In this document: piece after piece, positions 46,026 through 56,299 of the stretch
Layout: each line of letters begins with the position of its first letter
Position numbering within the stretch: the first letter of the stretch is position 1
Origin: Adiantum capillus-veneris
Lineage: Eukaryota > Streptophyta > Polypodiopsida > Polypodiales > Pteridaceae
DNA length: 64,000 bases
Reading direction: 5' to 3'
Assembly: GCA_014529385.2 (NCBI GenBank)
Contig: CM043958.1
Coordinates: 141,464,234 to 141,528,233, forward strand
Notes under the pieces: model-generated
The model's database searches: none
What the model was told of the DNA's origin: nothing
What the model saw: only the letters and a program-made list of their open reading frames with translations
Made by a program: the position numbers and the translations under genes

Positions 46026-47085
46026 CTGCCTCTGGGGACGCTGGTCTCAGGCATCCTTTCATGTCGTTCGAAACCATGGGCCTCTTCCATGGCTTCCCAT
46101 GCATCTTGCACCTGTGAAATTTCCTCTGTTCTTGCTCTTGCCGTTGACGTGTAGCCCATTCCTCTACTTCTGTGGCGTCCGCATAATATTGATTTATTGC
46201 TTCTTGCATATTTTGAACCTCTTCTTGAGTCTGATTGTAGCTCTGCGTCATTTCGTTAATGCGATCCTGTTTGAACTCCTCAGCTCTCGCCCCTTCCTCT
46301 CTTGTACGTTTGTTTACCGAGATTATAATATGCTAGATGGACATTACAGAAAAATGTTGCACATCGTTGGGGGTGTAGTTATGTAATTGAAGTTCCTGTA
46401 GAACCGTGATAATAGGAAAGTAAGTAAAGATGTTGATTCTTTTAATACAAATGTTGCAGTAAACAAACAATGAAACAACACGATTACTTACGTTTGGTAC
46501 ATCCAAAATTTGATTGAGGAGCAACAAGGCATTCAAACAAGTTCGCCAGCTACAACTATAGTCATCAACCTGCATGGGCACGGTTACCCATTCATGCCGG
46601 ATGGTATTCCCTAGATCATGTTCTAACAAAACATGCTCTACACAACATACAAGTTTTTTCGTGGCACTACATACGTAACCACTTGAGTCAGTAACACATT
46701 ACAAAGAGACAGTACTTCCAAATGTACCTAGATGTGCCTTACGTTTTTACACAACCGTGAAACAACCTGCTTTGCCCGGACTTTGCGTAGTAGACAATCT
46801 TATCTTCAATGTCAAATAACAACAAACTCCAATGATCACTACACCAAAACCATCAAAGATGAGGAGAAAGATCCTAAATCCAACATGGTTTTTTCAAGGC
46901 AAGAAGAAACTCACGATTGATTGTATGCAGTGACAAGAAAATGTTCTAGATCAAAATTGACTCTGCTCAACCAGCCCATCAAAGCCAAAAAGGAAACTTC
47001 GTTGTTCTGCAGCATAGGCGATATCAGTGGATCTATTACGTATATTTTGTTTTGAACCTCAACGGGCAGAAGCGAGATAGCGTGC
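45880..47085 (-). pseudogene. Ulp1/SENP-like (C48) cysteine protease with coiled coil and Gly/Arg tail
   Basis: Minus-strand exons carry the Ulp1 catalytic order His-Asp-Gln-Cys. Exon 47085-46915 starts at an AG acceptor and gives RHAISLLPVEVQNKIYVIDP (catalytic His, then Asp) with a GTGAGT donor. The next exon, ending at 46492 with GTAAGTAA, gives HEWVTVPMQVDDYSCSWRTC (oxyanion Gln, nucleophile Cys). A third exon begins at 46395 after CTACAG in the same phase, passes TAG at 46333-46335, and encodes a coiled coil (NEMTQSYNQTQEEVQNMQEA onward). After a 1-nt shift near 46130 a tail with repeated SNRGRGQ-type units follows. Ulp1-type enzymes remove or mature SUMO-like modifiers; plant transposons often carry relatives. 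The phase between the first two exons was not resolved. It lies directly downstream of the H3-like gene on the same strand. Confidence 0.7.
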
Positions 47086-47139
47086 CTAACATGAATCAAT
47101 GGCAGAGATTAGACTTAAGCTATTTTAGCGGGCTGTCAT

Positions 47140-47480
47140 CACTGCCACAAACCCATGAGTCAATCCCAAGCGACTGGGGCAGCTATCGAATTCCATAAGC
47201 CACTGACTCGCTTGGTATTGACCCATGTCTTAGCGGTAGTGAGCCATCTAATGAACCAAGCGTGACTTATAAAGAAAAACTTGAGACGTAACACAGCAAC
47301 GTTGACGACTGTCGCGAAGACATGGGTCAATACCGATTGAGTGGTATCACTATCCAATTCCATAAGCCACTGACTCGCTTCGTATGGACCCATGTCTTGG
47401 TAGTGAGCCATTTATAAAACCAACCGTGACTTATAAAGAGCTTGAGAAGTACCACAAAGCAATGTTGACGACCACATCCG
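47140..47480. repeat. Tandem duplication with inverted CCAAGCGA arms
   Basis: A segment of about 170 bp containing CATAAGCCACTGACTCGCTT, GACCCATGTCTT and AGTGAGCCAT occurs twice. Each copy has facing arms, CATGAGTCAATCCCAAGCGA and TCGCTTGGTATTGACCCATG in the better one. The arms resemble the stems of the larger arrays at 48.55 and 50.7 kb. It overlaps the 3' end of the H3-like frame and lies between it and the protease exons. Confidence 0.75.
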
Positions 47481-48470
47481 TTGCGTTGGAGTTGGAGAAA
47501 CTGCGCATGCACAGGACGTCTTGTTGATCAAGGTTGAAAATGCAAGCCTCCTCTGACCTTCCAGGCAGTAGTATATGTGCATGCAGAGGCGCTGAACTTG
47601 CAACTCCTCTTCATTCTCTTCGTTGATTTGCTCTAAAATAATCGACTCATCTGATAAAGGCTCATTGGATGGCCCTTGTGAAGCAGAGCCTTTCCCTTGC
47701 CTTTCTTGAGCTTTATTCATGGCTGCTTCATTCTCCTCCCTTAATGGCACAGGCTCCTCCCTAACAGGCACAGATTCCTCCCTAACATGCAAGGGCTCCT
47801 CCCTTAGAGGCACATGATCCTCCCTTACAGGCACAGGCTCCGGATCCTCCATGCCTTGCTCATTTTCCTTCATAATTGGTTCCTCCATAGATGTGTTTGT
47901 TTCTTCAATGACCGCCTCAGGGTCCACCTTGGCTTGCTCCTGCCCCTCATCAGCCTGTCCCTGTGTGTCATTCCTCTCGACATGTGATCGTGTCCTTCTA
48001 CTGTTTAATCTAGCCCTAGAAGGATCTATTTGTCGTGCACGAGGATGGAGAGGGGGGATGTTAAGAATACCCATGGTTCTACTATCCTGAATAGGTATTG
48101 GCTGAAGCAGCCCATTGTAGCGCAAGCGCAGCCTTCGAAGAGTGTCAAAATCCCATGGCATGATAGTAACGCGGTGTGCATGGGCGGCCAGGATATATCC
48201 ATCACTGAAGAATTCAACAAGGTAGTCTTCTGCAATTTCTTGCAGGCAGAGAAGTGCACTGCTGGCCCATCGCATGCCGACTCTCCACTGCTTGCAAATC
48301 TCTCGCACTACTTGTTGAAAAGGAAGACGTGGAATGACCGGTTGCACATGTCGTTCGATCCTTCCCAGCTCTTGCAGTACACCTCTGTGCACCTCATGTC
48401 GGTGTCTTCTTGCTTAAGCATTCAAAGAGTCACCTGTTTCCCTTCTAGGTGTGGCCTTTGCACGAGGCAT
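47412..48470 (-). CDS. Divergent histone H3/CENH3-like protein with long C-terminal extension
   Basis: The frame starts at ATG 48470 and runs 352 codons to TAA at 47412 with one internal TAA (codon 19, 48416-48414). The N-terminal MPRAKATPRRETG aligns residue by residue with the canonical H3 tail start (R2, K4, T6, R8, T11 and G12 kept in H3 numbering; K9 is Arg). After a shortened tail, residues 27-118 form an H3 histone fold: HRGVLQELGRIER (alpha-N), RLPFQQVVREICKQW (alpha-1), a loop 1 of canonical H3 length, MRWASSALLCLQEIAEDYLV (alpha-2), HAHRVTIMPWDFDTLRRL (loop 2 and alpha-3). AEDYLVxxFSD and the DF before alpha-3 resemble plant CENH3, while TIMP and the short loop 1 resemble H3. Residues 119-352 are an unusual acidic extension including five PVPVREE-type 7-mers (212-246). 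It would act in chromatin; the partner H4 is not in the window. The internal stop makes expression doubtful unless spliced or recoded. Confidence 0.8.
47733..47837. repeat. 21-bp minisatellite, 5 units, in the H3-like gene
   Basis: Five in-frame 21-bp units encode PVPVRED, HVPLREE, PLHVREE, SVPVREE and PVPLREE. Units differ at one to several bases. Confidence 0.9.
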
Positions 48471-48574
48471 CTCTACAAATAGCATAACAGAAAATGACAT
48501 GTCATTTGTTTCAAAAGGGACTTAAGATTTCTAGGGTCAACACGAAGCGAAGAAGTGCACCAAATACTGTTGTA

Positions 48575-49650
48575 TTGCCTCTACTCGCTTGGTACAGACC
48601 TCAGAAAAGGTCAGTACCAAGAGAACAAGTGCAACAAACAGAGTTTACCTTCCCTTATTTTCTTGGTACTGACCTCAAAAAAGTGTAATAGCAAACATCA
48701 TTTATATTTTTTGAGGTCAGTACCAAGCGAACAAGTGCATCAAACAGAGTTTGCCTTCCCTTATTCGCTTGGTGCTGACCTCAGAAATATATAATAGCAA
48801 ACATCATTTATATTTTCTGAGGTCATTACCAAGCGAACAGGTGCAGCGAACAGAGTTTGCCTTCTCTTATTCGCTTGGTACTGACCTCAGAAAAGTGTAA
48901 TAGCAAACATCATTAATATTTTATGAGGTCAGTACCAAGCGAACAGGTGCATCGAATAGAGTTTACCTTCCCTTATTTGCTTGGTACTGACCTAAGAAAA
49001 GTGTAATAGCAAACATCATTAACACTTTTTGAGGTCAAAACCAAGCGAACAGGTGCAACAAACAGGGTTTACCTTCCCTTATTCACTTGGTATTGACCTC
49101 AAAAAAGTGTAATAGCAACATCATTTATATTTTTTGAGGTCAGTACCAAGTGAACAGGTGCATCGAACAAAGTTTGCCTTCCCTTATTTGCTTGGTACTG
49201 ACCTCAGAAAAGTGTTATAGCAAACATCATTTATATTTTCTGAGGTCAGTATCAAGCAAATAGATGCATCGAACAGAGTTTTCCTTCCCTTATTCGCTTG
49301 GTACTGACCTCAGAAAAGTGTAATAGCAAATATCATTTATATTTTCTGAGGTCAGTACCAAGCGAATAGGTGCATCGAACAGAGTTTTCCTTCCCTTATC
49401 CGCTTGGTACTGACCTAAGAAAAGTGTAATACAAAACATCATTAATACTTTCTGAGGTCAGTACCAAGCAAACAGGTGCAACAAACAGGGTTTACCTTCC
49501 CTTATTCATTTGGTACTGACCTCAGAAAAGTGTAATAGCAAACATCATTAATAAAGATGATGGTCAGTACCACGAGAACAGGTGCAACAAACAGGGTTTA
49601 CCTTCCCTTATTCGCTTGGTACTGACCACCAAAATACAAGTGCACAAAAG
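48575..49650. repeat. Tandem array of about ten 105-bp hairpin units
   Basis: Each unit holds left arm GCTTGGTACTGACCTCAGAA, a spacer with GTGTAATAGCAAACATCATT, right arm TTCTGAGGTCAGTACCAAGC, and a linker with GAACAGGTGCATCGAACAG and CCTTCCCTTATTC. Left-arm starts recur every 105-107 bp (about 48661, 48766, 48871, 48978, 49085 and on to 49612). Arms are 20-24 bp and loops about 28 nt. It begins about 100 bp upstream of the H3-like ATG. Not coding. Confidence 0.93.
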
Positions 49651-49801
49651 TGTACTAGCATACCTCTTCACTGTGTGTAGAGTTCTGCGTCACTAAAGCA
49701 CTGCAAAACAGGAGTAAGAGGAGCATGCGCAGAAAGGAGGAGCACTAGAGAGTAAGAGGAGATGCACAAAAAGGGTTGGGAGCACAATAGAGATGGGTTG
49801 A

Positions 49802-50218
49802 TTACCACATAGTGTCGACGAGGGCAGAGTTAAAATGATGGGTAGTAGAGGATGCGAAAAGAGGCAGAAGAGTGCTCATCTGGGGAGAGGGTATAGTTGA
49901 AATGTTTGGTGAGGGTACTGCCTCTAAACTTAGAATGCTTACCGCGGCAAGGGTGACAACTTCACTTATGCGCGTGATTACACCCGAGATTGTGGTTGGT
50001 AGATCGTACTGCATGGGAATCTGATCCCATTTATTACTGGTTGTCCTTGTGAGCACAACCCATGTGCCTTTTCCGAGTGACTGTTTAGAGTTAGACGTCG
50101 ATCGCTTGCAGTCACCATCTCCATCTCCAAGTAGAACAAACAGATCGCCCTTGCCTTCGCCTTTTCTACGCTCTTCCCCTTGGCCACCTCTCGTGATCCT
50201 GCGTTGAGAGACCTCCAC
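49802..50218 (-). pseudogene. Possible second Ulp1-like fragment lacking the catalytic Cys
   Basis: A 138-codon frame contains NKWDQIPMQYDLPTTISGVI, then ends at a good donor (GCCGCG|GTAAGCATT near 49944). Compare HEWVTVPMQVDDYSCSWRTC in the protease at 46.5 kb, which is also followed about 25 residues later by a donor. The W..xPMQ.D pattern is shared; the Cys region is not. The N-terminal part is Gly/Arg/Lys-rich. It lies between the two hairpin arrays. The resemblance is short, so this could be chance. Confidence 0.3.
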
Positions 50219-50375
50219 TGGTTTGAGTCCTTTGCTGATGCGTCCCCATCACCCTTGCCTTTGCCTTTTGTTCCTCTTCCTCCTGGCCACCTTCCAGTTC
50301 TTGCTCTCAGCGACCTGCGACATCACCATCCAACTCGGCACCATTGGATATTGTAGAGACAGGTTCTTTCTCCCT

Positions 50376-50412
<37 letters not shown>
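50376..50412. repeat. (CT)n microsatellite
   Basis: About 36 bp CT tract followed by C-rich sequence. Confidence 0.95.
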
Positions 50413-50689
50413 CCCTTCCCGTGTGCTGTTAACTGTGTGAGCACCAAAGCCACTGCGTTATGGGGTTAAAGCACAATGGGAATAACACTCCAAGGGCCAA
50501 AGAGTGGTCGTTAGGGTAAGATTAGAAGTCTCGCGCCGCATGGTTGGAATAATTACTCCTTATGTGACCGTGACTGAGTTGTTATTCAATGCTATGTTTG
50601 GGCATAGTGAGTGAATCGGTGTATATACCTATTACTGATAACATTAAATGCTCTGTTCTAATCCACCGGTTTCGAATGGACGTGGGTAC

Positions 50690-51850
50690 AACGGAAATTC
50701 AACTTGGGTCAGAACCAAGCGAATAGGGACCTTCAGATATTCTTGGGGCCCCTATTTTCCTGGCTCTGACTCAAGTGACATCACCTATTATGACATTAGC
50801 GCACGGGACAGAACCAAGTGAATAGAGACCTTGAGGGATACTCAAGGCTCAATATTCTCTTGGTTATGACACCAAATACAGACCAATTTTGAATAGTAGT
50901 TTTGGCTTGCTTTTTCTTTCGGTCATGTGGATCATAGTCCTGGAGACAGACGTTGTGGGTACAACGTAAATTCAACTTGGTTCAGAACCAAGCGAATAGG
51001 GCCCTTTGGAGATTCTTGGGGCCCCTATTTGCCTGGTTCTAACTTAAGTGACATCACCTATTATGACATTAGCGCACGGGACAGAACCAAGCGAATAGAG
51101 ACCTTGAGGGATACTCGAGGCTCAATATTTGCTTGGTTATGACACCAAATACATACCAATTTTTAATAGTAGTTTTGGCTTGCTTTTTCTTTGAGTCATG
51201 GGGATCGTAGTCCTGGAGACAAACGATGTGGGTGCAACGTAAATTCAACTTGGGTCAAAACCAAGCAAATAGGGCCCTTCGAAAATTCTTTGGGCCCCTA
51301 TTCGCCTGGTTTTGACTCAAGTGACGTCATCTATTTTGACATTAGCACACGGGATAGAACCAAGAGAATAGAGACCTTGAGGGATACTCAAGGCTCAATA
51401 TTTGCTTGGTTATGACACCAAATACATACCAATTTTGAATGGTAGTTTTGGCTTGCTTTTTCTTTCAGTCATGGGGATCGTAGTCCTGGAGATAGACGAT
51501 GTGGGCGAGGATACATGTGAAGGAAAACTATTCACGTTCTTATACAACGCCCGTGCTCATCACCATGCACCTGAACTATCAGGAATGTTTAATGCAGATT
51601 TTTCTATACAAAGGATTATAGATGACGTCACTTGAGTCAAAACCAAGCAAATAGGGCCCTTCAAAAATTCTTTGGGCCCCTATTCGCCTGGTTTTGACTC
51701 AAGTGACGTCATCTATTTTGACATTAGCACACGGGATAGAACCAAGAGAATAGAGACCTTGAGGGATACTCAAGGCTCAATATTTGCTTGGTTATGACAC
51801 CAAATACATACCAATTTTGCATGGTAGTTTTGGCTTGCTTTTTCTTTCAG
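50690..51850. repeat. Second hairpin array, 273-bp units, about 4 copies
   Basis: Units start near 50698, 50971 and 51244 (TTCAACTTGG), with a fourth, altered copy from about 51624. Each contains two hairpins. One is GGGTCAGAACCAAGCGAATA facing CCCTATTxxCCTGGTTCTGA. The other is AACCAAGCGAATAGAGACCT with TTGAG/CTCAA near its tip, facing AATATTTGCTTGG. Each unit ends with a CTTTTTCTTTC(A/G)G acceptor-like site and about 45 bp of the exon start of the downstream gene. The arm core CCAAGCGAA is shared with the 48.6 kb array. Confidence 0.9.
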
Positions 51851-53633
51851 TCATGGGGATCGTAGTCCTGGAGACAGACGATGTGGGCGAGGATACATGT
51901 GAAGGAAAACTATTCACGTTCTTATACAACGCCCGTGCTCATCACCATGCACCAGAACTATCAGGAATGTTTAATGCAGATTTTTCTATACAAAGGATTA
52001 TAGATTGCTCATTTGAGTACCTACAAACCCATTTGCAACAGTATGAGGCAGTCATTTGTGACAATTCCATGACAATTGATGGCATGAGATATGTGCACCC
52101 AGCCGACCTTGACCCTGACAAGAGTGCTTCAAGGAGACTGAATCGCTGTCTAGAAAAGTGTCCCTCCAATGCACTGCTTGTACAAGACATGTGTATGAAG
52201 CACTTCAAAAAGTGTCGCTTAGTAGAATTCTACCACGGGTTTGTCTATTACTTGTACTTGCAGACGGATGGTGAGCCAGAGACTTCCCAGTCAACAACTT
52301 TCGGTAGTTGTCCATTGGCGCTAGAGGAAGAGGTAGAGCATGTGGAGGTGCAGTTTGACCTAGAAGAAGAGCGGGTAGAAGTATTAAAGGAAACATTTGA
52401 TGCGGGCTTAACTCTTGCTTCTCTTGCGGATGCAGCATTAGGGTGCGAGCAAGAAAGCCCAAATAAGGAAGTAACTTTGCCTCTGAATTTGCTCCCAGCT
52501 TTGCTATGGCGGGCGACACCCACTACGTTCTGCTCACAGATATCATGCATGAGCTGAATATATGGGAGGACTATTGCCTAGCTGCAATTGTGAATTTTTG
52601 TGAGGCAGACATGGGATTTGTGGATGATGATGGAGTGGACCAACATCTTATTGCTAAAACAGTTGTCCACGACTCACAGTTTACTTCAGGGTGGCAATTG
52701 ATCAAAGATACATTCAATGAAGCGAAGTCCGGAGAGGCCAATTTACCAACAGATGAGCAGTTTCAATAGACAACAAAACAACTCGGCTTGGAAAACATGG
52801 GTAGGCCATTGGTACCCAGAGCTGAGGTAATGAATAGTCAGCCTATTCACTTGTGGGGAAGGTCGATGCTGGAAATGGACGAGAATCAGATGGTAACTTT
52901 TAAAGGCATTCAGATGGTATCGGAGATGGCCCAGTGATAAAATATCATGATCAATCTTTTTGTTGACAGGTGCTAGTGTATGACGATAGTTTCCTTAGAA
53001 GAGCGGGAGGCTCACGGCAAGGGCTTGTCACTAGAGTACAAGGTAAGGATGCGGCATTGTCTCACTACATCGAGCGTTTCAACCACAAAAAGGTTTGTAT
53101 AAACAATTCAAGTACTTGGCAATGTACTCATCTCACTTACGGCCCATAAAAGCTTTACTATTTTTTTGCAGATCATAATATACCACAAAGAATACTCTGA
53201 GGGCAATGCAAAGTTCCTACTGTTTGCAATGAAAGTTATTACAAGATGTGTGGTGGGCACCCCTTCCCACTGAATGTAGAAAGACTAATTCTGATTGAGA
53301 AATAGTTTGCTCTGTGCGTCTTTGGCATTGGGTATGGGTGCCAAGCACTCACAGCCCCCCTATTTCATGTCCTACACAACTCAGGCTCTGGCTGCAGGGG
53401 TTGAAGACCCGGAGAGCTTAGATCCATACAACAAGTGGCTGTTTTTGAGGGAAAGAAGACACTTGATTCCCCTGGGGATGTTGCCATCAACAGAGGAACG
53501 AGCTCGTCTACAAAGCTTGCATATCGAAGAGATACAAAGTGAGGAAGAAGGAGGTGCATCGAAGAGGATAAAAACGACGGGCTCAGGTCCATCTTCTCCC
53601 TTAGGTCCATCTTCTCTCGCTCCTGACTCGTGA
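51851..53633 (+). pseudogene. Multi-exon gene of unknown function, partly decayed
   Basis: The first exon follows acceptor TTTTTCTTTCAG at 51850 and starts MGIVVLETDDVGEDTCEGKL. It runs about 215 codons, then changes frame near 52.48 kb. The second frame (MAGDTHYVLLTDIMHELNIW from 52506) passes TAG at 52767-52769 and continues in phase to donor ATG|GTAACT at 52892. Exon 52970-53092 (123 nt) encodes VLVYDDSFLRRAGGSRQGLV; the next starts at 53172 (IIIYHKEYSEGNAKFLLFAM). A last open part (53295-53633) has LDPYNKWLFLRERRHLIPLG and an acidic tail with a KRIK basic patch. The predicted protein is acidic and soluble with Cys/His-rich stretches (NARAHHHAPEL); I recognise no domain. A partial copy of its 5' end lies at 51469-51625. 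Confidence 0.5.
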
Positions 53634-53844
53634 CTGTCTCCACCTTGCATGGTGCTCCCTCGCATTTGAATTTCCCCAAGCCATTTGTTTCTTCTCTTTG
53701 CGGATGTGTTGTAAAGACCGTGTCATTTCTGAACTCTTAAGAAGCTCCTTCTACCTTGCTATATGAATTAGTCATCTATAAGTCCATTGGTGTAACTCTA
53801 ATAGGCTATTGGCCTTATCCTTTCCTCCCCCATGTCTAATGTGC

Positions 53845-56268
53845 TTAAAATAACCTATTCTTGCCATCTAGTGGGTTTTTTCCATGCCTAGTGTGGACCA
53901 TATTGATAGTGAGCCGTATGTCTTGGCAAAATATGGACCATGGTTGAACATTATGTGCTGCATTGAAATTTAAAAAAATGGTTAGTAGAGTACAATTTAA
54001 TTTTGTTTTGTATGCGTAGAATGCTAACCCACCATGTAATGTGTGATATGTTGCCCACCCCACCCTGTAAGGTAAGCCTTCTTCCATTCCATCAAGGTTT
54101 CTTGAAATGATGTGAGCTTACTTTGGTCCCAAGAATGCTGCTCAACATAGTGGAAAATTTTATCTAGTGATTTCCACACGTTCGCATTGTGATTTTGGAT
54201 TGCCCCACCACCAGCATTGTCTTTAACCACTTTATGTAACTGTTTCCATTTGTTGAACAGGTTTCTCCTTCTTCTCTATCTGAATCTTTGAGGCTAAACC
54301 CAAGAAACCTTCTTCCTTTCACGCCGCCTATCGATGCTTTCTTAGGTACCTTGTAACGACTTTGAAACATCTTAGGGTCCTCTTCAATTTTGACATTGCC
54401 TCCATGCAAACCAACGTCCGAAAGAACTCCCTCTAATGCTTTGATCACTCTTTTCGACTCACTCTCTGGCTTTATTGTCCATGCAAAACATATGTACAAA
54501 TGAACCACCTGTTCAATTATTCGACAGAGTGCATGAAGTGTACAGACATGAACTCTACTCAGAGGAATATCAAGCACTGGCCTAAAAGTTTTATCTTAAA
54601 GATGTCTGTCGGGAGCTCTATTCCATTGCACACTCTCAAGAGCTTGTGCATCAGCCATGCAATATAAGCATCACAGCTGCTCCATGTGTTATGTTGTACA
54701 TTGGCACTTAAGGGACTTTAAGTCACCTGCCATGTGCCATTCCACTATATAGTCACCAAATCTTTCCACTGAAAGAACTACTCCGTTTCTTTGTTCACTG
54801 ATGATAGAAGGAATTTGGGTTTGACTAAAAACCCAATCAAGGATTTCAAATTTTTCCTTATCAACCTGCAGTGAAAAATGAAAACACAAAATCAACAACC
54901 AAATAATCAATATTTTTGTTATTATAGAGTGAACGAAGTATACTTGAAATGATCCTAGAGTTAGAATGTTGTTTTCGGATTACATGTTGAAGTATCATGG
55001 ATCCTCTTTCGTTACTGATGGATCTAGAGCTCTGTTCATGAGGATAATGGTGACTCTCTCCAGCTTCTTGTTCTTCACGACCTCGCACTCGTTGAGCTTC
55101 ACAACAAACTTGAGAACCCCACTGCACTCCTCTCGACTGATGTCAAAGAAGTGAACTTTTAAACTGTACCTCTCTACCGCCCTTGCCTAAGAATGTTGCT
55201 TCAATATGGAATGGTGACCCAAGTTTCTCAAACACCTCATCGTTTACGTACCGGTGAGAAGCCTTTACATGTGATGACTTTGGCAACAATGATCCTCTCT
55301 GTAGTTTATTTTGAGACTTTTTAGCTAATACTTTGAAGAGTGCCTTGCATCCCATCTGCAAGATGCCACTCTCATCAATGATTGCTTGCACTTCCATTGG
55401 TTCCAACTGATTCTTGTTCATGAAGGAGGTAAGGAGCCTCCCTTTCAACTTACAATTTTTTTTTTGAGCTATCATTTTTTCAACTACTTCTTTTGGAACT
55501 AGACGGCTGTAATGCACTCCGTCATTGAAGCCTGCACCGTTCGAGTTTGGATGCAATAAAGACTTGCCAAAAAAGCACCATGCGTTATGATCGTGTATAG
55601 AAAAGTGTATCCATTTCTTAGTGAATCACATTGAAGATACAAAAGCAGAAACAAACTTCGAGTTACCTTAAAGATCGTATTCGTTTTTTCAGGCCACCAC
55701 TACCAATCTTCATGTTCTCAATGTTGCACAGATCTCGTTTTCTTTTCCGACTACCAAGCACGGTGTCTTTCTCTTGCAAACTTATGATCTTCTTCTCAAG
55801 GCCTTGGATTGTCTCTTTGTTCGATGAAATCTTTTGAGAGCATGCTTCATTAAGTTTCTTTAGCTACATGTTCTCCATCACCAGGAAGTTTCTTTGCCTT
55901 TCCGCATTCAATCCTCTCATTTCCAAATGTTCGGTGTATTGCAATAGCCCATCCTTGCCATTGCCTATGAAATGTAAGAGGTTAGTGATATTAGCAAAGG
56001 AAGGTGGCGCATTTGTTGTAGGATCCTTTGGATAAATAGACCCATCAGTCCACAAATCCAAATGTTGTTCCTTGTTTGTCCTTATAATTTCTTTCTCCCA
56101 TTGAGATAAGAAAGACTCCCTCCTACGTTTCTGCAATGGTGCGTACTCTTGCAATACATCAACATGAAGATGATGCGTGTTCTTTCTTTGGGTAAGTGTT
56201 AAAGATGGAGGGGTTGAGGATTGCAAGTTCAAATTGGTATTTTCATCAAAGAAAGAAGCGTTCTCCAT
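53845..56268 (-). pseudogene. Multi-exon gene of unknown function, partly decayed
   Basis: From ATG at 56268 the frame encodes about 134 residues (PLQKRRRESFLSQWEKEIIR, TNLLHFIGNGKDGLLQYTEH), passes TAG at 55864-55866 and continues as a coiled coil (LKKLNEACSQKISSNKETIQ) to a basic KRKR patch and a GTAACT donor at 55666. A second block (55565-55143) has HYSRLVPKEVVEKMIAQKK and EAIIDESG-like helices, and continues after a shift as REECSGVLKFVVKLNECEVV. Later pieces are VDKEKFEILDWVFSQTQIPS (about 54.86 kb), VHVCTLHALCRIIEQVVHLY (about 54.55 kb), WKSLDKIFHYVEQHSWDQSK and GGQHITHYM (54.2-54.0 kb), and MVHTRHGKNP (about 53.9 kb). The His/Cys-containing C-terminal half might belong to a transposon-encoded protein, but I cannot name a family. 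Confidence 0.5.
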
Positions 56269-56299
56269 TCCTAGAGTTGACAGAGAAAAAGACAGACAC

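Noticed and set aside
48575-49650. CRISPR-like array
   Set aside because: Spacers are not unique: loops and linkers are repeated along with the arms, the unit is an inverted repeat, and the genome is a eukaryote's.
50927-51415. Two similar 71-74 residue plus-strand frames ending GSIFAWL
   Set aside because: They are translations of the 273-bp hairpin repeat units and their similarity follows from the repeat.
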